Assembly (NCBI GenBank): GCA_026692885.1
Contig: JAPLNJ010000553.1
Location: 1 to 16,211 of the forward strand
Direction: 5' to 3'
From: Planctomycetota bacterium
GTDB taxonomy: Bacteria; Planctomycetota; Planctomycetia; Pirellulales; Pirellulaceae
Length of the DNA stretch: 16,211 nt
In this document: one piece after another, positions 14,635-16,211 of the stretch
Numbering within the stretch: position 1 is the first letter of the stretch
Layout of the letters: each line of letters begins with the position of its first letter
Translations under genes and position numbers: made by a program
Notes under the pieces: model-generated
The model's database searches: none
What the model saw: the letters and a program-made list of their open reading frames with translations, nothing else
What the model was told of the DNA's origin: nothing

Positions 14635-15897
14635 ATGTTCGCGCGGCGACTCTGCCTACCTTCGTTGGTCCTGATCGCGTCCGGTGTGCTAGCAGGCTGT
14701 CAGAAGCTGCCTGCCGAAAAGGGATTGCTTGAGCAGAACGTAGCGGGCGCTCACCTCTCGTCGCACAAATTGCGGATCCTGGTGACCGATTACGTGCCCC
14801 GGTTTGCCGATCAAGTCGAGGAAGCCGCTGATCAGATCCTGGCGCAGGCGACCGACCGCGAGATCCGTAAGAACGCCTTGCTGTGGAAGTCCAACAGCAT
14901 CGCGGCCTGCTTTCGAGCCGCATCGCGTGGGGATCCGTTGGGCGCCTACCTGGATGTGTGGACGCTGAACCGGCAGATGTTGCGACTGTTCGAACGACCG
15001 GGGGAACGGCCGCTGTTCGGACCCTGGCAGGGCCTCGCTCTGGAGACCTCCCGGCGGTTGGAGCAGCCGTTGCAGCAGATCCTGGTCGCCCTGGGTACGA
15101 ACCTGCCGATCGGCGAGGAATTCGTCGACAAATTCGCCCGCGAGCATCCGGTGACGAGTCTGTACTTTGACCGCGCGTCGCTCGCGGCGAGTTACATCGA
15201 GACGTCCGCCGAGCCAACTCGCGAGCTGATGGACGTGGTGAGCGAGCTGAGCGAAGACGTGTCCGAGCTGAAGAAACTGTCGACGCTCTACGCGTCCTTC
15301 CTCCCCAAACAAGCCCGGTGGCAAGCCGAGTTAACGCTGCTCGCGACCACCGAGACCGAACCCGTGGTGGGGGCTTTTCGCGACCTGACCACCACCTCGC
15401 AAGCCATCGATCGTCTGGCGACGTCGGCGGAAACGACGCCCGCGATGTTGGATCGGCAACGCCAGGGGCTGCTGGAGATGGTGCAGCAGGAACGCGCGGC
15501 GACCGTCCAGGATATCGAGCAGATGCGCCGGGACACAATCGCCGATCTGCGTCAGGAACGGGCGGCGGTGTTGCAGGCGTTGCATGACGAACGCCTCGCG
15601 GTGGGCGAAACGATCCAAGCTACTGCGGATACGTCGCTGCGCGGGATGGATAAGATCCTGCGTGAACGCAGCGAAGACGTGCCGCAACTCGGCGGGCAAC
15701 TGATCGAACACGCCTACCGCCGCGGCCTGCAATTGTCCCTGGTGTGGGGCACCGTCGCGGTGCTGTGTTGCCTACTTTGGCTGCTCAGCGCCCAACCGTT
15801 GCGGCCTGTTGCAAGAACGCAGTCGGACCACGCGCCGCAGGTTTCGTTGGCTGCCGTTGGTCCGCAGAAAGTCCGGCCGCGCAGGGTCGCTGCGTAA
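14635..15897 (+). CDS. Lipoprotein with coiled coils and C-terminal membrane anchor
   Basis: A 420-residue protein of unknown function. The N-terminus is a lipoprotein signal (FARRLCLPSLVLIASGVLAG, lipobox L-A-G-C with lipidated C22). Residues about 40-190 look helical. Segments near 195-225 (ELMDVVSELSEDVSELKKL) and about 265-350 (Glu/Arg/Gln-rich, RQGLLEMVQQERAATVQDI) should form coiled coils. Near the C-terminus is a hydrophobic helix (LQLSLVWGTVAVLCCLLWLL, about 363-382), followed by an Arg-rich tail (RPVARTQ, VRPRRVAA), which suggests a cytoplasmic C-terminus. The protein would thus be anchored at both ends. No Shine-Dalgarno sequence is visible before ATG 14635, but the lipobox supports it. 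A hairpin terminator follows 12 nt after the stop. Confidence 0.85.
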   Translation: MFARRLCLPSLVLIASGVLAGCQKLPAEKGLLEQNVAGAHLSSHKLRILVTDYVPRFADQVEEAADQILAQATDREIRKNALLWKSNSIAACFRAASRGDPLGAYLDVWTLNRQMLRLFERPGERPLFGPWQGLALETSRRLEQPLQQILVALGTNLPIGEEFVDKFAREHPVTSLYFDRASLAASYIETSAEPTRELMDVVSELSEDVSELKKLSTLYASFLPKQARWQAELTLLATTETEPVVGAFRDLTTTSQAIDRLATSAETTPAMLDRQRQGLLEMVQQERAATVQDIEQMRRDTIADLRQERAAVLQALHDERLAVGETIQATADTSLRGMDKILRERSEDVPQLGGQLIEHAYRRGLQLSLVWGTVAVLCCLLWLLSAQPLRPVARTQSDHAPQVSLAAVGPQKVRPRRVAA

Positions 15898-15909
15898 CCG
15901 ATTTGGAGT

Positions 15910-15931
15910 GCGGTGACCCGTCACCGCTTTT
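15910..15931 (+). terminator. Hairpin with T-run after the lipoprotein gene
   Basis: GCGGTGAC and GTCACCGC pair around CC and are followed by TTTT, 12 nt after the lipoprotein stop. It fits a short rho-independent terminator. The same sequence type may also be a dispersed planctomycete palindrome, so termination is likely but not certain. Confidence 0.6.
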
Positions 15932-15932
15932 C

Positions 15933-15937
15933 AGGAG
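15933..15937 (+). promoter_or_regulatory. Ribosome binding site of the 36-residue ORF
   Basis: AGGAG lies 7 nt before ATG 15945, the best-placed Shine-Dalgarno sequence in this part of the window. It is the main reason to take the following mini-ORF seriously. Confidence 0.5.
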
Positions 15938-15944
15938 TAACACG

Positions 15945-16055
15945 ATGGCCAACGCCACAACTTTACGTTCCGACTGGTCCGGGGCATCGGCGGGCTCGGC
16001 ACAGTCCAAGTCGTGGACGTGCCAGTACTCAACTCGATTCACCCAGGAGCCTTGA
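15945..16055 (+). CDS. 36-residue ORF, probably truncated by the adjacent palindrome
   Basis: The ORF starts MANATTLRSDWSGASAG and ends TRFTQEP. It has a strong ribosome binding site, but its stop codon TGA (16053-16055) lies inside the first bases of the palindromic element at 16050. It therefore may be the start of a longer gene that was cut by the insertion, with the remainder beyond 16205 and outside the window. It may also be a chance ORF. There is no signal peptide or recognisable domain. Confidence 0.4.
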   Translation: MANATTLRSDWSGASAGSAQSKSWTCQYSTRFTQEP

Positions 16056-16205
16056 TCGTAACGTTGCGAAATGCTGTCAGGGCTAGCAACGCAGCGCGTG
16101 GCTGGTGGCTGAGCCTAAGCGAAGCCCCAGCAACAGTGGACTGGGGCTTCGCTTAGGCTCAGCCACCAGCCACCCAGCTAGCATTTCGCAAGGTTACGAT
16201 CAAGG
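16050..16205. mobile_element. 156-bp palindromic element (MITE-like)
   Basis: The outer arms 16050-16075 and 16180-16205 match at 25 of 26 positions (CCTTGATCGTAAC and its complement). The inner arms 16098-16129 and 16142-16173 are exact over 32 bp (GTGGCTGGTGGCTGAGCCTA), around a 12-nt loop. Between outer and inner arms the left side has 22 nt and the right side 6 nt, each including GCTAGC. No protein is encoded. It is the size and form of a non-autonomous element (inference). Confidence 0.85.
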
Positions 16206-16211
16206 CCCACC

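Overview
The window looks like chromosomal DNA of a GC-rich planctomycete, probably of the Pirellulales/Rhodopirellula type. This rests on family traits, not on a marker gene: a secreted protein with the LEPR-like N-terminal motif (LEVLEDRRMLSA), a hydrazine-synthase-alpha-related c-type cytochrome with an NPCBM domain, an ExbB/ExbD pair followed by an alpha-toroid protein, and many palindromic intergenic repeats.

Layout. 1-2870 (-): a secreted HExxHxxGxxH zinc metalloprotease whose 3' end lies outside the window; long ORFs on the opposite strand here are shadows. 3020-3277 (+): a small DUF2442 protein read from a TTG start. 3399-3520: a 122-bp palindrome between convergent genes. 3520-4425 (-): a cation diffusion facilitator. 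4426-4906: non-coding, with a 15-nt tandem repeat and an inverted repeat. 4907-8566 (+): an exported 1219-residue protein with a beta-propeller, three CxxCH haem sites and NPCBM. 8567-9309: non-coding, holding a 295-bp composite palindromic element. 9310-12654 (+): ExbB, ExbD and a protein that starts like TonB but ends in a squalene-cyclase-like alpha-toroid. 12659-13327 (-): a secreted low-complexity protein, convergent with 4 nt between the stops. 13328-14017: non-coding, with a second member of the composite element family. 14018-14320 (+): a tiny secreted V/A/P/Y/H-rich protein. 14321-14634: five 34-bp tandem repeats plus an inverted copy. 14635-15897 (+): a lipoprotein with coiled coils and a C-terminal membrane anchor, followed by a terminator-like hairpin. 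15945-16055 (+): a mini-ORF with a strong ribosome binding site whose stop lies in a 156-bp palindrome at 16050-16205.

The only clear functional unit is the ExbB-ExbD-TonB-like cluster. It has the proton channel and a transmembrane helix carrying the TonB-type SxxxH signature, but the usual TonB C-terminal domain is replaced by an alpha/alpha toroid. This is the best candidate for an undescribed system. The second striking feature is the density of nested palindromic elements. Two of them share terminal inverted repeats built on CTAG(C/T)ACCAAA or GTGCTAGCA but carry different central palindromes.
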